From positions 29,745 to 93,744 of the forward strand of contig JAICPI010000002.1 in the NCBI GenBank assembly GCA_025929895.1: DNA of 64,000 nucleotides, written 5' to 3'. This DNA is from Thermoleophilia bacterium (GTDB taxonomy: Bacteria; Actinomycetota; Thermoleophilia; Gaiellales; Gaiellaceae). Under the pieces are notes generated by a model. That model did not search any database, was not told the origin of the DNA, and was given only the letters and a program-made list of their open reading frames with translations. Shown here piece after piece: positions 35,397-43,548 of the stretch (its first letter is position 1; every line of letters starts with the position of its first letter). A program made the position numbers and the translations under genes.

Positions 35397-35858
35397 TCAG
35401 CTCTTGGCGAACCCGGACAGGCGGCTCCCGATGCGAGGGCCGCGCGGGGGCGCGGACACCTCGCGCGCGAGCGCGCGGACGATCCAGGCGTTGACGGAGA
35501 CCCCATCGCGGCCGGCGGCGGCCTCGATGCCTGCTTTCAGGCCCTCGGGAAGGCGCAGCGTGATCCGGGCCGACGACTCGTCCTCGGGCGTGGCGACGGG
35601 CGGCGCGGACGCCTCCGCCTCCTCCACGAAGACGAGGTTCGGGTCCTGACCGCTCATCCGGACCTCGACGTGGCCCTCCGGGAGTTGGGCCGAGAGCTCG
35701 ACCGCGACCTCGCCGAGCGCGTCCAGGAGACGCATTCCCGCGGAGGCCCGGAGAGCCTGGCTCAGCCGGCCGGCGGCCTGGGCGACGGCGTCGTCGCCGA
35801 CGGAGGCGATCCGGTCGAGGTCGGTCTCGAGCGACTCGAGAAACTGTGCCATCTGCAT
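35397..35858 (-). CDS. Ribbon-helix-helix (HicB/Arc-type) regulator with N-terminal extension
   Basis: 153 residues. The C-terminal third has a ribbon-helix-helix DNA-binding motif: SSARITLRLPEGLKAGIEAA (strand and helix A) and AGRDGVSVNAWIVRALAREV (turn and helix B), as in HicB/Arc/MetJ-type repressors. The N-terminal 100 residues are helical then strand-like (FLESLETDLDRIASVGDDAV, LPEGHVEVRMSGQDPNLVFV) and may sense a ligand or oligomerise. No HicA toxin gene is adjacent, so the antitoxin label sometimes given to such proteins is not supported. The start is ATG at 35856-35858 or 35850-35852. A TTGACA promoter flanked by two identical palindromes lies directly upstream, pointing to autorepression of the six-gene operon. 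Confidence 0.85.
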   Translation of the reverse strand: MQMAQFLESLETDLDRIASVGDDAVAQAAGRLSQALRASAGMRLLDALGEVAVELSAQLPEGHVEVRMSGQDPNLVFVEEAEASAPPVATPEDESSARITLRLPEGLKAGIEAAAGRDGVSVNAWIVRALAREVSAPPRGPRIGSRLSGFAKS

Positions 35859-35893
35859 GACGTCACTATGACGTCACCGATGGTGTCTGTCAA
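35858..35893 (-). promoter_or_regulatory. Autoregulated, probably leaderless promoter with two TGACGTCA operators
   Basis: On the minus strand a consensus TTGACA (35893-35888), an exactly 17-base spacer and CATAGT (35870-35865) place transcription start at or next to the regulator's ATG (35858-35856); there is no room for a ribosome binding site. Two perfect 8-base palindromes TGACGTCA occupy 35858-35865 and 35869-35876, centre to centre 11 bases, one helical turn. They bracket the -10 box, exactly where two adjacent ribbon-helix-helix dimers would block RNA polymerase. Confidence 0.75.
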
Positions 35894-35943
35894 GCGCCAG
35901 ATCGAAGTCGCGATGGCACCGGGCCGCGAAGTACCATCGCTCC

Positions 35944-38916
35944 ATGGTTTCGTGCCGCCTCTGCGGCGAGGAGAACCCGGAACGGGCGCGCTTCTGCCTG
36001 GCCTGCGGGGCGGCGCTCGAGGAGCCCGAGGAGCCCCGCGAGTCCCGGAAGACGGTCACGGTCGTCTTCTGCGACCTGACCGGGTCGACGGCGTTCGGCG
36101 AGCGGCTCGACCCGGAGGCCGTCCGGGCGACGATGCGGCGCTACTTCGAGGAGGCCCGGGCCATCCTCGAGCGGCACGGCGGCACCGTCGAGAAGTTCAT
36201 CGGCGACGCCGTGATGGCGGTCTTCGGCGTCCCCCGGGCGCACGAGGACGACGCGCTGCGCGCGGTGCGCGCGGCGGTCGAGCTGCGGGCCGCGGTGGCG
36301 GAGATCGGCCTCCAGGCGCGGATCGGCGTGAACACGGGGCAGGTCGTCGCCGGCGAGGGCGACACGCTCGTGACGGGCGACGCGGTCAACGTCGCCGCGC
36401 GGCTGGAGCAGCACGCGGAGCCGGGCGAGATCCTGATCGGAAACGAGACGCAGCAGCTCGTGCGCGACGCGGCCCAGGTCGAGCCGGTGGAGCTCGAGGT
36501 CAAGGGCAAGAGCGCGTCCGTGGCCGCCTACCGGCTGCTCCACGTCGATCCCGACTCCGCCGGCCTGACGCGGCACCTCGACTCGCCGCTCGTCGGGCGT
36601 GACCGCGAGCTCCAGCGGCTTCGCGACGACTTCGAGCACGCCGTCACCCAGCGCTCGTCGCACCTGTTCACGCTGCTCGGCGCGCCGGGCGTCGGGAAGT
36701 CGCGTCTCGTCGAGGAGTTCGTCCGCGGCATCGCCGATCACGCGCGGATGGTGAGAGGCCGCTGCCTCCACTACGGCGAGGGGATCACCTACTGGCCGCT
36801 GGTCGAGGTCCTGCTCCAGCTCGGCGCGGACGCCGCAGCCGTGCTCGCGCTGCCGTCGCCCTCGGAGGCGGCCGTGGCGACGCGGAAGCTCCTCGAGACG
36901 CAGGCGGCGGAGCGACCGCTCGTCGTCGTGTGGGACGACATCCAATGGGCGGAGCCCACCTTCCTCGACCTGATCGAGCACGTTGCCGACTGGTCGCGCG
37001 GCGCGCCGATCTTCCTGCTCTGCGTGGCGCGTCCCGAGCTGCTCGAGCTCCGCCCCGCCTGGAGCGGTGGGAAGCCGAACGCGACCTCGCTCATGCTCGA
37101 GTCCCTCGGCAGCGACGAGACCTCGACGTTGATCGACAACCTGCTCGGAGACGCCGATCTCGACGATTCGACGAGGGCGCGCATCCTGGCTGCGTCCGAG
37201 GGCAATCCCCTCTTCGTCGAGGAGATGCTGCTCATGCTCCGGGACGGACGGGGTGCCGACGTCGTGGTCCCGCCGACGATCCACGCGCTCTTGCAGGCGC
37301 GGCTCGACCAGCTTCCGCCGGAGGAGCGGTCGGTGATCGAGCGCGGCGCCGTCGAAGGCGAGATCTTCCACCGGCTGCCCGTCGCGGAGCTCGCGTCCGA
37401 GCGCGTTCGCACGGGGCTGGACGGCCACCTCGCGAAGCTGATCCGGACCGAGCTGATCCGGCCCGAGACCGCGACGATGCCGGGAGACGACGCGTTCCGC
37501 TTCCGTCATCTCCTGATCCGCGACGCCGCGTACGACTCGCTGCCGAAGGAGACCCGCGCCGACCTGCACGAGCGGTTCGCGCTCTGGATCGAGGAGCACG
37601 TCCACCTCGTGGAGCAGGACGAGATCGTCGGCTACCACCTCGAGCAGGCTGTGCTCTACCGCCGGGAGCTCGGAGGCGACGCCGGCACGCTCGCGCGCCG
37701 TGCGTCGGAACGCCTGGGCTCAGCCGGAGTCGCCGCGAGCACGCGTGGCGACAACTACGCAACGGTCAGCCTCCTCGACCGAGCAGCTCGCCTGCTACCT
37801 CCGTCCGACCCCGGCCGAATCGAGCTCGCCGCGGACCTCGCGCTCGCCCTGGTCGACGTGGGCCGGATCGCCGACGCGAAGGCCTACGTCGACGAGTTGG
37901 CGGCCGCAGGAGGCGAACGGCTGCACGCTTACTCCGCCACGCTCGCTCCGGTGATGGCGCACATGGGCGGCACGGGCGGACTCGAGGACTATCGGCCTCA
38001 GCTGGACGGAGCCGTGAACACCTTCAGGCGGCTTGGCGACGAGCGCGGCCTCGCGCTGGGCCTGCTCGTGCAGGGCCACGACGAGTGGACGCGCTGCCAG
38101 GCCGCCGCCGCGGGCGAGAAGTACCGCGCAGTCGTTCCTCACGCGGAGCGCGCGGAGCGCCCCTCGCTCGTGCACACCGCGATGACGTACCTCTTCGCGA
38201 CGATCGCCTTCTCCCCCACGCACGTCGACGCCGCGGAGGCAGAGCTTCGCGCGCTCGTCGACCAGGTCGACGGGATCATCCTTCGAGCTGCGCTCGACCG
38301 CGCGTTCGCCAGAGTCGCGGCGACCCGTGGCGACTTCGACGCCGCCCGGGAGCTCGCTCGTCGAGGGCGGGAGCCCCTCCTCGATGCGGGCCTCGTCGTG
38401 GTCCACGCGGCCACGTGCATGGGTGCCGCGTACATCGAGGAGCATGCGGGCGACAACGCGGAAGCCGTTCGCATCCTGACCGAAGGCTACGAGCGACTCG
38501 TGGAAGTCGGTGAGCACGCCTATGCGTCCACCGTCGCCGCGGACCTTGCGGACAACGAGCTCGCACTCGGTCACGAGACCGCAGCGGAGCGCTGGGTTGC
38601 AACCGCGCGGGAGCTGTGCCCTCCCGGAGACATCGCGACGATCGTGACGGCAGACTTCGTCGACGGGCTTCTGCACGCACGGCGAGGCCGGGTCGAAGAC
38701 GCCGAACGGCTGGCCGGTCGGGCCGTCGCTCGCGCCGAGACGACGGACTTCTGGGGGCTCCGCGGGAGTGCCCATGAGGCCTTAGGCCGTGTGCTGGCGA
38801 TTGCCGGCCGCGCCGACGCGGCCCGCACCGCGTTCGAGAGCGCACGCGAGATCTACGTCGCGAAGGGGGCGCCCACCGACGCTCGGCGCGCCCGCGCGCT
38901 ACTCGCCGAGCTCTGA
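35944..38916 (+). CDS. Class III adenylate cyclase-like protein with zinc ribbon, AAA ATPase and TPR-like repeats
   Basis: 990 residues. Residues 1-25 form a CxxC...CxxC zinc ribbon (CRLCGEENPERARFCLACG). A class III cyclase domain (35-200) follows: metal aspartates in VFCDLTGSTAFG and EKFIGDAVMAVFG, the substrate lysine in VEKFIGD, the partner Asp in TGDAVNVAARLE, and transition-state Asn and Arg in NVAARLE. The Lys/Asp pair points to ATP, giving cyclic AMP. Next comes an ATPase with VGRDRELQRLRDD, Walker A LLGAPGVGKSRLVEEF and Walker B VVVWDDIQWAEPTF, then helical TPR-like repeats to the end. Soluble. TACCAT ends 6 bases before the ATG. It is divergent from the RHH operon; its last 18 bases overlap the lytic transglycosylase gene. 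Confidence 0.92.
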   Translation: MVSCRLCGEENPERARFCLACGAALEEPEEPRESRKTVTVVFCDLTGSTAFGERLDPEAVRATMRRYFEEARAILERHGGTVEKFIGDAVMAVFGVPRAHEDDALRAVRAAVELRAAVAEIGLQARIGVNTGQVVAGEGDTLVTGDAVNVAARLEQHAEPGEILIGNETQQLVRDAAQVEPVELEVKGKSASVAAYRLLHVDPDSAGLTRHLDSPLVGRDRELQRLRDDFEHAVTQRSSHLFTLLGAPGVGKSRLVEEFVRGIADHARMVRGRCLHYGEGITYWPLVEVLLQLGADAAAVLALPSPSEAAVATRKLLETQAAERPLVVVWDDIQWAEPTFLDLIEHVADWSRGAPIFLLCVARPELLELRPAWSGGKPNATSLMLESLGSDETSTLIDNLLGDADLDDSTRARILAASEGNPLFVEEMLLMLRDGRGADVVVPPTIHALLQARLDQLPPEERSVIERGAVEGEIFHRLPVAELASERVRTGLDGHLAKLIRTELIRPETATMPGDDAFRFRHLLIRDAAYDSLPKETRADLHERFALWIEEHVHLVEQDEIVGYHLEQAVLYRRELGGDAGTLARRASERLGSAGVAASTRGDNYATVSLLDRAARLLPPSDPGRIELAADLALALVDVGRIADAKAYVDELAAAGGERLHAYSATLAPVMAHMGGTGGLEDYRPQLDGAVNTFRRLGDERGLALGLLVQGHDEWTRCQAAAAGEKYRAVVPHAERAERPSLVHTAMTYLFATIAFSPTHVDAAEAELRALVDQVDGIILRAALDRAFARVAATRGDFDAARELARRGREPLLDAGLVVVHAATCMGAAYIEEHAGDNAEAVRILTEGYERLVEVGEHAYASTVAADLADNELALGHETAAERWVATARELCPPGDIATIVTADFVDGLLHARRGRVEDAERLAGRAVARAETTDFWGLRGSAHEALGRVLAIAGRADAARTAFESAREIYVAKGAPTDARRARALLAEL

Positions 38917-39420
38917 CCCGTACGCGCGACGGTAGATCCCGCGCAGCTCGAGCACGCGATCGACATAGTGCCGCGTCTCCGCGTGTACGACCCCTCGGTC
39001 GAGGTTCCCCTGGCCGCCGTTGTAGGCCGTGAGCGCCCGCTCCTCGGTACCGTACTTGTCCAGCAGGTGGCGGAGGTACCAGGAGCCGTAACGCACGTTG
39101 ATTTCGGGATCGAGCAGGTCGTCGACCTGGAAGGCCGAGCCGCCCGTCCTCGTCGCGATCCCCTGCGCGGTCTCCGGGAGGAGCTGCATCAGGCCGACGG
39201 CGCCCTGCGACGAGCGCGCAGCGGCGTCGAACTTCGACTCCTGGTAGATGACCGCCGCCACGAGCGCGGGGTCGAGCCGGTAGTTGTCGGCGTGGCCCCG
39301 GACGATGTGCTCGTAGCGGAGCGGGTAGCGGGCGCGGAGATACCAGTCGGGCTCCGCGACGAACACCGCGGCGCCCGCGGCCGCGCCCACGACGAGGAGC
39401 AGCGTCAGCGCGCGCGTCAC
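38899..39420 (-). CDS. Membrane-anchored lytic transglycosylase (Slt type)
   Basis: 173 residues: an N-terminal hydrophobic anchor or signal (RALTLLLVVGAAAGAAVFVA), then the SLT domain with the catalytic glutamate in VAAVIYQESKFDAAARSSQG (QESKF), GAVGLMQLLPETAQ, INVRYGSWYLRHLLDKYG and ALTAYNGGQGNLDRG. It cleaves peptidoglycan glycan strands to 1,6-anhydro products at the cell surface. The start is GTG at 39418-39420, overlapping the coaE stop (GTGA). The 3' end runs 18 bases into the convergent cyclase gene. Confidence 0.93.
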   Translation of the reverse strand: MTRALTLLLVVGAAAGAAVFVAEPDWYLRARYPLRYEHIVRGHADNYRLDPALVAAVIYQESKFDAAARSSQGAVGLMQLLPETAQGIATRTGGSAFQVDDLLDPEINVRYGSWYLRHLLDKYGTEERALTAYNGGQGNLDRGVVHAETRHYVDRVLELRGIYRRAYGSELGE

Positions 39421-39980
39421 GTCAGCCGCTCCACGACGCCGCGGACGAACTCGTCGAGCTCCTCGAGCGTGCCGTCGTTGACGTAGACGAAGTCGGCTCG
39501 TCGAGCCTTCTCCTCGTCGGGGATCAGCCGGCGCTCGCGCTCGGTCAGGTCCTCGACGCTCGAGCGAGCGGTCCGCGTCTCGGACGGCGCCGTGACCACG
39601 AGCACCGCATCGAAGCGCTCGTCCGCGCCCGTCTCGTACAGGAGCGGGATCTCGACCACGACGAGCGGCGCGGTCTGCTCCTCTCGCCAGCGTCGCTGCG
39701 CCTCGACCGTGCGCGGGTGCACGACGCTCTCGAGCCAGTCGAGCTCCGCCCGGTCGGCGAACACGATCTCGCCGACCTTGGCACGGCTCACCTCGCCGTC
39801 GTCGAGCACGCGTTCCCCCCAGCGCTCGACGAGCTCCCGGACGACGTCGGGATCGCGGTACAGCCGGTGGACGAACTCGTCGGCGCTCGCCGTCGCGGCG
39901 CCGTGGCGCGCGAAGGCACGCAGCGCCTCGCTCTTCCCGGCGCCGATGCCGCCGGTGATCGCGAGCGTCCTAGGCGGAAT
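39417..39980 (-). CDS. coaE: Dephospho-CoA kinase with apparent ATT start
   Basis: 187 residues: RTLAITGGIGAGKSEALRAF (Walker A GGIGAGKS at about 9-16), SADEFVHRLYRDPDVVRELV, ISxxVF-like VGEIVFADRAELDWLESVVH, VVEIPLLYETGADERFDAVL, and ERERRLIPDEEKARRADFVY with the C-terminal VNDGTLEEL. It phosphorylates dephospho-CoA in the last step of CoA synthesis, matching panB/panC elsewhere in the window. In this frame no ATG, GTG or TTG precedes the Walker motif, even far back into rpsA. The best start is ATT at 39978-39980 (IPPRTLAIT), overlapping the rpsA stop by 11 bases; starting later would remove the P-loop strand. A sequencing error is the alternative. The lytic transglycosylase overlaps its end. 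Confidence 0.88.
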   Translation of the reverse strand: MPPRTLAITGGIGAGKSEALRAFARHGAATASADEFVHRLYRDPDVVRELVERWGERVLDDGEVSRAKVGEIVFADRAELDWLESVVHPRTVEAQRRWREEQTAPLVVVEIPLLYETGADERFDAVLVVTAPSETRTARSSVEDLTERERRLIPDEEKARRADFVYVNDGTLEELDEFVRGVVERLT

Positions 39981-41232
39981 CGTCGTCCGGCGCGGCGTCG
40001 CCCGCGGGGACGCTCTGCTCGGCGGTGGCCGGCTCGTACGGCTCAGGCTCCGCCATCGCCGCGGGGGCGGTGCTGTCGAAGACCTCGTCCGAGAGGCTCA
40101 GGTCTGGCGCGTCGCCCGTCGCAGGGCTGTCGTCCTCGACGCGCTTGAGCGAGAGGGACAGCCGGCGACGCTCGCCGTCGACCTCGAGGATCAGCACCTT
40201 GACCGAGTCGCCCTGCGACACGACCTCGCGCGGGTTCTCGACGTGGTGCTGCGCGAGCTCCGAGATGTGCACGAGGCCCTCCACGCCCGGGAGGATCTCG
40301 ACGAAGGCGCCGAAGGTGACGACCTTCGTCACCTTCCCGTCGACCACGTCGTCGACGCTGTACTGCTCGACGACCTGCTGCCACGGGTCGGCCTGCGTCT
40401 GCTTCAGCCCGAGCGAGATCCGCTGCCGCTCGCGGTCGATGTCGAGCACCTTGACGGACACCGTCTGCCCGATCTCGAGCATCTCGGAGGGATGGTTGAC
40501 GTGCGACCACGAGAGCTCGGAGATGTGGATCAGCCCGTCCATCCCGTCGAGGTCGACGAAGGCGCCGAAGTCGACGATGTTGGAGATCTGGCCCTCGACC
40601 ACGTCGCCGGGCTGGAGCCGGTCGAGGATCTGCTGGCGCTGCTCCTTCCGCTCGTCCTCGAGGACAGCGCGGCGCGAGAGGACGACGTTGTTGCGCGAGC
40701 GGTTCAGCTCGATCACCTTCGCGCGGAGCTCGGTGCCCATGAACTCGTCGAGATCCTGCACGCGGCGGATGTCGACGAGCGAGGCGGGCAGGAAGCCGCG
40801 GACGCCCAGGTCGAGGATCAGGCCGCCCTTGACGACCTCGATCACCTTGCCGATGACGGGCTCGCCCGACTCGGCGGCGCCCTCGATCTTCTTCCAGGCG
40901 AGCTCGAAGCGCGCGCGCTTCTTCGAGAGGATCAGCCGCCCCTCGGCGTCCTCCTTCGTGAGCACGAGCGCGTCGATCTCATCGCCGATCGAGACCTCGT
41001 CGGCGGGGTTGATCGAGCGCCGAATGGAGAGCTCCGCGACGGGAATGACGCCTTCCGACTTGTAACCGATGTCGACGAGCACCTCGTCCTTGTCGACGCG
41101 GACGACGGTGCCGTGGACGACCTCGCCCTCCTTGATCGTCGGGAAGGTCGAGTCGTAGTCGGGGATCAGCTCGCCGTCCGGGCCCGTGGTCCAGACGCCT
41201 TCCTCCAGCTTGGGCTGCTCGGCGGTGCTCAC
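39970..41232 (-). CDS. rpsA: 30S ribosomal protein S1
   Basis: 420 residues with four S1 RNA-binding domains. The first is at VVHGTVVRVDKDEVLVDIGY, the second at VIGKVIEVVKGGLILDLGVR, the third at VVEGQISNIVDFGAFVDLDG and the fourth at VVDGKVTKVVTFGAFVEILP; the last two end in GLIHISELS and GLVHISELA. This four-domain form is the usual actinobacterial S1, which binds mRNA on the 30S subunit. An acidic, alanine-rich tail follows. The start is GTG at 41230-41232 (STAEQPKLEEGVW); a TATACT box ends 8 bases upstream, so the mRNA has almost no leader. coaE follows, overlapping by 11 bases, as in other actinobacteria. Confidence 0.96.
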   Translation of the reverse strand: MSTAEQPKLEEGVWTTGPDGELIPDYDSTFPTIKEGEVVHGTVVRVDKDEVLVDIGYKSEGVIPVAELSIRRSINPADEVSIGDEIDALVLTKEDAEGRLILSKKRARFELAWKKIEGAAESGEPVIGKVIEVVKGGLILDLGVRGFLPASLVDIRRVQDLDEFMGTELRAKVIELNRSRNNVVLSRRAVLEDERKEQRQQILDRLQPGDVVEGQISNIVDFGAFVDLDGMDGLIHISELSWSHVNHPSEMLEIGQTVSVKVLDIDRERQRISLGLKQTQADPWQQVVEQYSVDDVVDGKVTKVVTFGAFVEILPGVEGLVHISELAQHHVENPREVVSQGDSVKVLILEVDGERRRLSLSLKRVEDDSPATGDAPDLSLSDEVFDSTAPAAMAEPEPYEPATAEQSVPAGDAAPDDDSA

Positions 41233-41240
41233 GGCGAGCC

Positions 41241-41246
41241 AGTATA
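41241..41246 (-). promoter_or_regulatory. -10 box (TATACT) of rpsA
   Basis: TATACT on the minus strand, 8 bases ahead of the rpsA GTG. It is the best -10 box in the window. No good -35 box is seen at 16-18 bases. Transcription should start within a base or two of the start codon. Confidence 0.55.
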
Positions 41247-41290
41247 GCCCCGAGATTCGCGGCCCTGATCGCGGATGGCACCATGCGATC

Positions 41291-41839
41291 GTGCGCCGCC
41301 GAAACGTGTTTCTCAGCCTCGTCGTCGCGGGGCTGCTCCCCGTGCCCGCCGCGAACGGCCACGGGACTGGTTCACACACCGGGTTCGTCTCCACGGTTTC
41401 CGGGCTCGAGCCGCCACAGTTGGGTGTCCTCGTCCAGGTGCTCGGCGGACACGAGCGGCTGTCCGTGCGCAACCTCGGCCGGAAGACCGTCGTGGTGTTC
41501 GACGAGGACGGAGACGAAGGGCTGCGCCTCGCCCCCGGGGAGTCGGGAACGATGGCGGATCGACGAATCGGCTCGACAGGCCCACCGCCCGATGAAGGCG
41601 AGTTCGTCCGAGACTGGCGCATCCCAGCCGAGGCGAACGGCGAGCCGTTCGAGATCGTCGGCTTCCTCGGCTACCGAGCGCCGGAGGGCACACAGGACGA
41701 GAGCGACTCCGGCCTGCCGCGGTGGGCGATCGTGCTGGCCGCGGCCGGGGGCGCGGTCGTCCTCGCTGCCGCCCTCGCCCTCCCGCTGCTACGGCGGGAG
41801 GGCGAGGACGAGCGAGCGTCGGACGCTACGGAGCGGTGA
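41291..41839 (+). CDS. Exported protein with C-terminal membrane anchor, unknown
   Basis: 182 residues from a GTG at 41291: a signal peptide (NVFLSLVVAGLLPVPAANGH), a beta-rich extracellular domain with GHGTGSHTGFVSTVSGLEPP, VLVQVLGGHERLSVRNLGRK and VVVFDEDGDEGLRLAPGESG, then a transmembrane helix (WAIVLAAAGGAVVLAAALAL) and a basic-acidic tail. Two histidines and a histidine-rich start could bind a metal such as copper, but this is a guess. Comparable small anchored proteins are common in actinobacteria. It is divergent from rpsA and overlaps the 5'-nucleotidase gene's end by 14 bases. Confidence 0.75.
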   Translation: MRRRNVFLSLVVAGLLPVPAANGHGTGSHTGFVSTVSGLEPPQLGVLVQVLGGHERLSVRNLGRKTVVVFDEDGDEGLRLAPGESGTMADRRIGSTGPPPDEGEFVRDWRIPAEANGEPFEIVGFLGYRAPEGTQDESDSGLPRWAIVLAAAGGAVVLAAALALPLLRREGEDERASDATER

Positions 41840-43505
41840 TCGCCGGGCAGTTCGGCGCCGTGGCGCCGTTCGAGTCTGCGCAGACGACGCGGCCCTGGAT
41901 CGACGGACTGACCGGCGAGTTCGCCGACACGTAATCCGCCAGGTCCTGATCCATGATGTCCCGGGTCGTGGCCCTCGAGTAGACGTTCGGGTAGCCGTCG
42001 CCGCCCTTGAGCAGGAAGTCGTTGCTCGCGACGCTGTAGCTGGCCGCAGGGTCGACCGGTGTGCCGGTGCACGAGCCGTCCGCGGCCTGGCGGACGATGC
42101 TCGTCACCCGGCTGCCGGCCGCAGCAGCGACGTCGTACGTGAAGCAGAGGCCCGAGACCTGGGCGAAGCGCCCGTCGGCACCGGGCATGCGCGAGACACC
42201 GTTCTCGAGGAACGCCTTCACCTCGGCGCCCGTCAGCGTCACGGTCGTCGTCACGTTCCCGAACGGCAGGACGCCCAGCACCGAGCCGCGCGTGATCGAC
42301 AGCGCCGGCGTGGAGGCCGAGCAGAAGCCGGACGGGCCTGCATCCGGACAGGTCAGGGCGGCGCGGAGGCCACCCGAGTTCGTGATCGCGAAGTCGGTCC
42401 CGTACTTCGTCCGCATCGCATCGGTGACGACGTTCCCGACCAGCGACTCGCAGAGCCGCCCGTCGGCGCGACCGCACGAGTCGCTGCGCAGGATCGTCCG
42501 CGTCGACGAGCCGATCACCGTCCCGAGGATCGGTGCCAGCTGGGCGTTGAGACCGTCGATGTACGCCTGGATGGCCGGATCGGGAGTGATCGCGGCCGCC
42601 GTCGGCGTGTGGAACGTGACGGACTTCGAGACGACCTTCCCCTTGCCGTCGACCTCGAGCAGGATCTGCGCGAACTGGACGCCCTTGCTCCTGTTCTCGA
42701 CGGCGAGAACGCGATCCTGGTGCACACCGCTGTACGTGAAGTCGGTGTGGTCGCCGACGATCAGATCGATCTGACCCGCCGAGACACTGTTGGCGAGATC
42801 GATCAGCTCGCCGAAGGCGCTTCCGTCCGCGTTGAAGCCGCGGATCCCCTTGTGGGTCAGCACGATGACAACGTCCGCACCGGCGCTCTTTGCTTCACGC
42901 GCGGCCTCGTTCGCGGCCTGGACGGAGTCGGTGATCTCGATCGTTCCAAAGGCGCCCGGCGAGACGACCGTGGGTGCCTCCTCGTTCGTGATCCCGACCA
43001 CGGCCACGTCAAGACCGCCGACCTCGAACATCTGCCATCGCTCGACACCCGAGAGGTTGTCCTCGAGGTTCCGCAGGTTCGCGGAGACGAAGGGGAAGTC
43101 CGCGAGGTCGACCTGTGACTGGAGATGCGCGATCCCACGGTCGAAGTTGTGGTTGCCGAACGTGTCGGCGTCGATGCCCATCATGTTCATGGCGGTCACC
43201 GCCGGGACGTCCTCGAAGAAGCTCGAGATCGGCGGCGTCGCCCCCCACGAATCGCCGGCCATGAAGGTCAAGGTGTTCGGGTTGGCGACGCGGAGTTTGT
43301 CGAAGTACGCCTTCAGGACCGCCGCACCTCCAACGCCCGAGACGGGCGTGAGCTGACCGTGCCAGTCCGACACGGTCAGGATCTGGAGCGTGGTCGTCGC
43401 TTTCTTGTCTTGACCCGGCGGGACGTCCGGCCGCGCAGTCGCCGAGCCGGCGATCGCGAGCATCAGGCCGGCGACCAGGGCCGCCGCGGTTGTGAATCCT
43501 CTCAT
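41826..43505 (-). CDS. Secreted 5'-nucleotidase / UshA-like phosphoesterase
   Basis: 559 residues: signal peptide (GFTTAAALVAGLMLAIAGSA), then a calcineurin-like metallophosphatase domain with LQILTVSDWHGQLTPV (Asp, His), TFMAGDSWGATPP (Asp), FGNHNFDRG (Asn-His), VIVLTHKGIRG and LIVGDHTDFTYSG, and a C-terminal 5'-nucleotidase domain (TDAMRTKYGTDFAITNSGGL, ITRGSVLGVLPFGNVTTTV, YSVASNDFLLKGGDGYPNV). The NSGGLR and substrate-stacking loops are present. It would hydrolyse nucleotides outside the cell to nucleosides and phosphate. The ATG at 43503-43505 follows GGGGAGAGGACAGA. It lies 43 bases after the secreted nuclease gene, and the two probably form an operon for DNA use. Confidence 0.93.
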   Translation of the reverse strand: MRGFTTAAALVAGLMLAIAGSATARPDVPPGQDKKATTTLQILTVSDWHGQLTPVSGVGGAAVLKAYFDKLRVANPNTLTFMAGDSWGATPPISSFFEDVPAVTAMNMMGIDADTFGNHNFDRGIAHLQSQVDLADFPFVSANLRNLEDNLSGVERWQMFEVGGLDVAVVGITNEEAPTVVSPGAFGTIEITDSVQAANEAAREAKSAGADVVIVLTHKGIRGFNADGSAFGELIDLANSVSAGQIDLIVGDHTDFTYSGVHQDRVLAVENRSKGVQFAQILLEVDGKGKVVSKSVTFHTPTAAAITPDPAIQAYIDGLNAQLAPILGTVIGSSTRTILRSDSCGRADGRLCESLVGNVVTDAMRTKYGTDFAITNSGGLRAALTCPDAGPSGFCSASTPALSITRGSVLGVLPFGNVTTTVTLTGAEVKAFLENGVSRMPGADGRFAQVSGLCFTYDVAAAAGSRVTSIVRQAADGSCTGTPVDPAASYSVASNDFLLKGGDGYPNVYSRATTRDIMDQDLADYVSANSPVSPSIQGRVVCADSNGATAPNCPAITAP

Positions 43506-43548
43506 TCTGTCCTCTCCCCTTTGCGTAGATCCACCTGGTTGTCCTCGG

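Noticed and set aside
35397..35858. HicAB toxin-antitoxin pair
   Set aside because: The ribbon-helix-helix protein resembles HicB in its DNA-binding part, but no HicA-like or other toxin lies beside it; the 35-residue neighbour has no toxin features.
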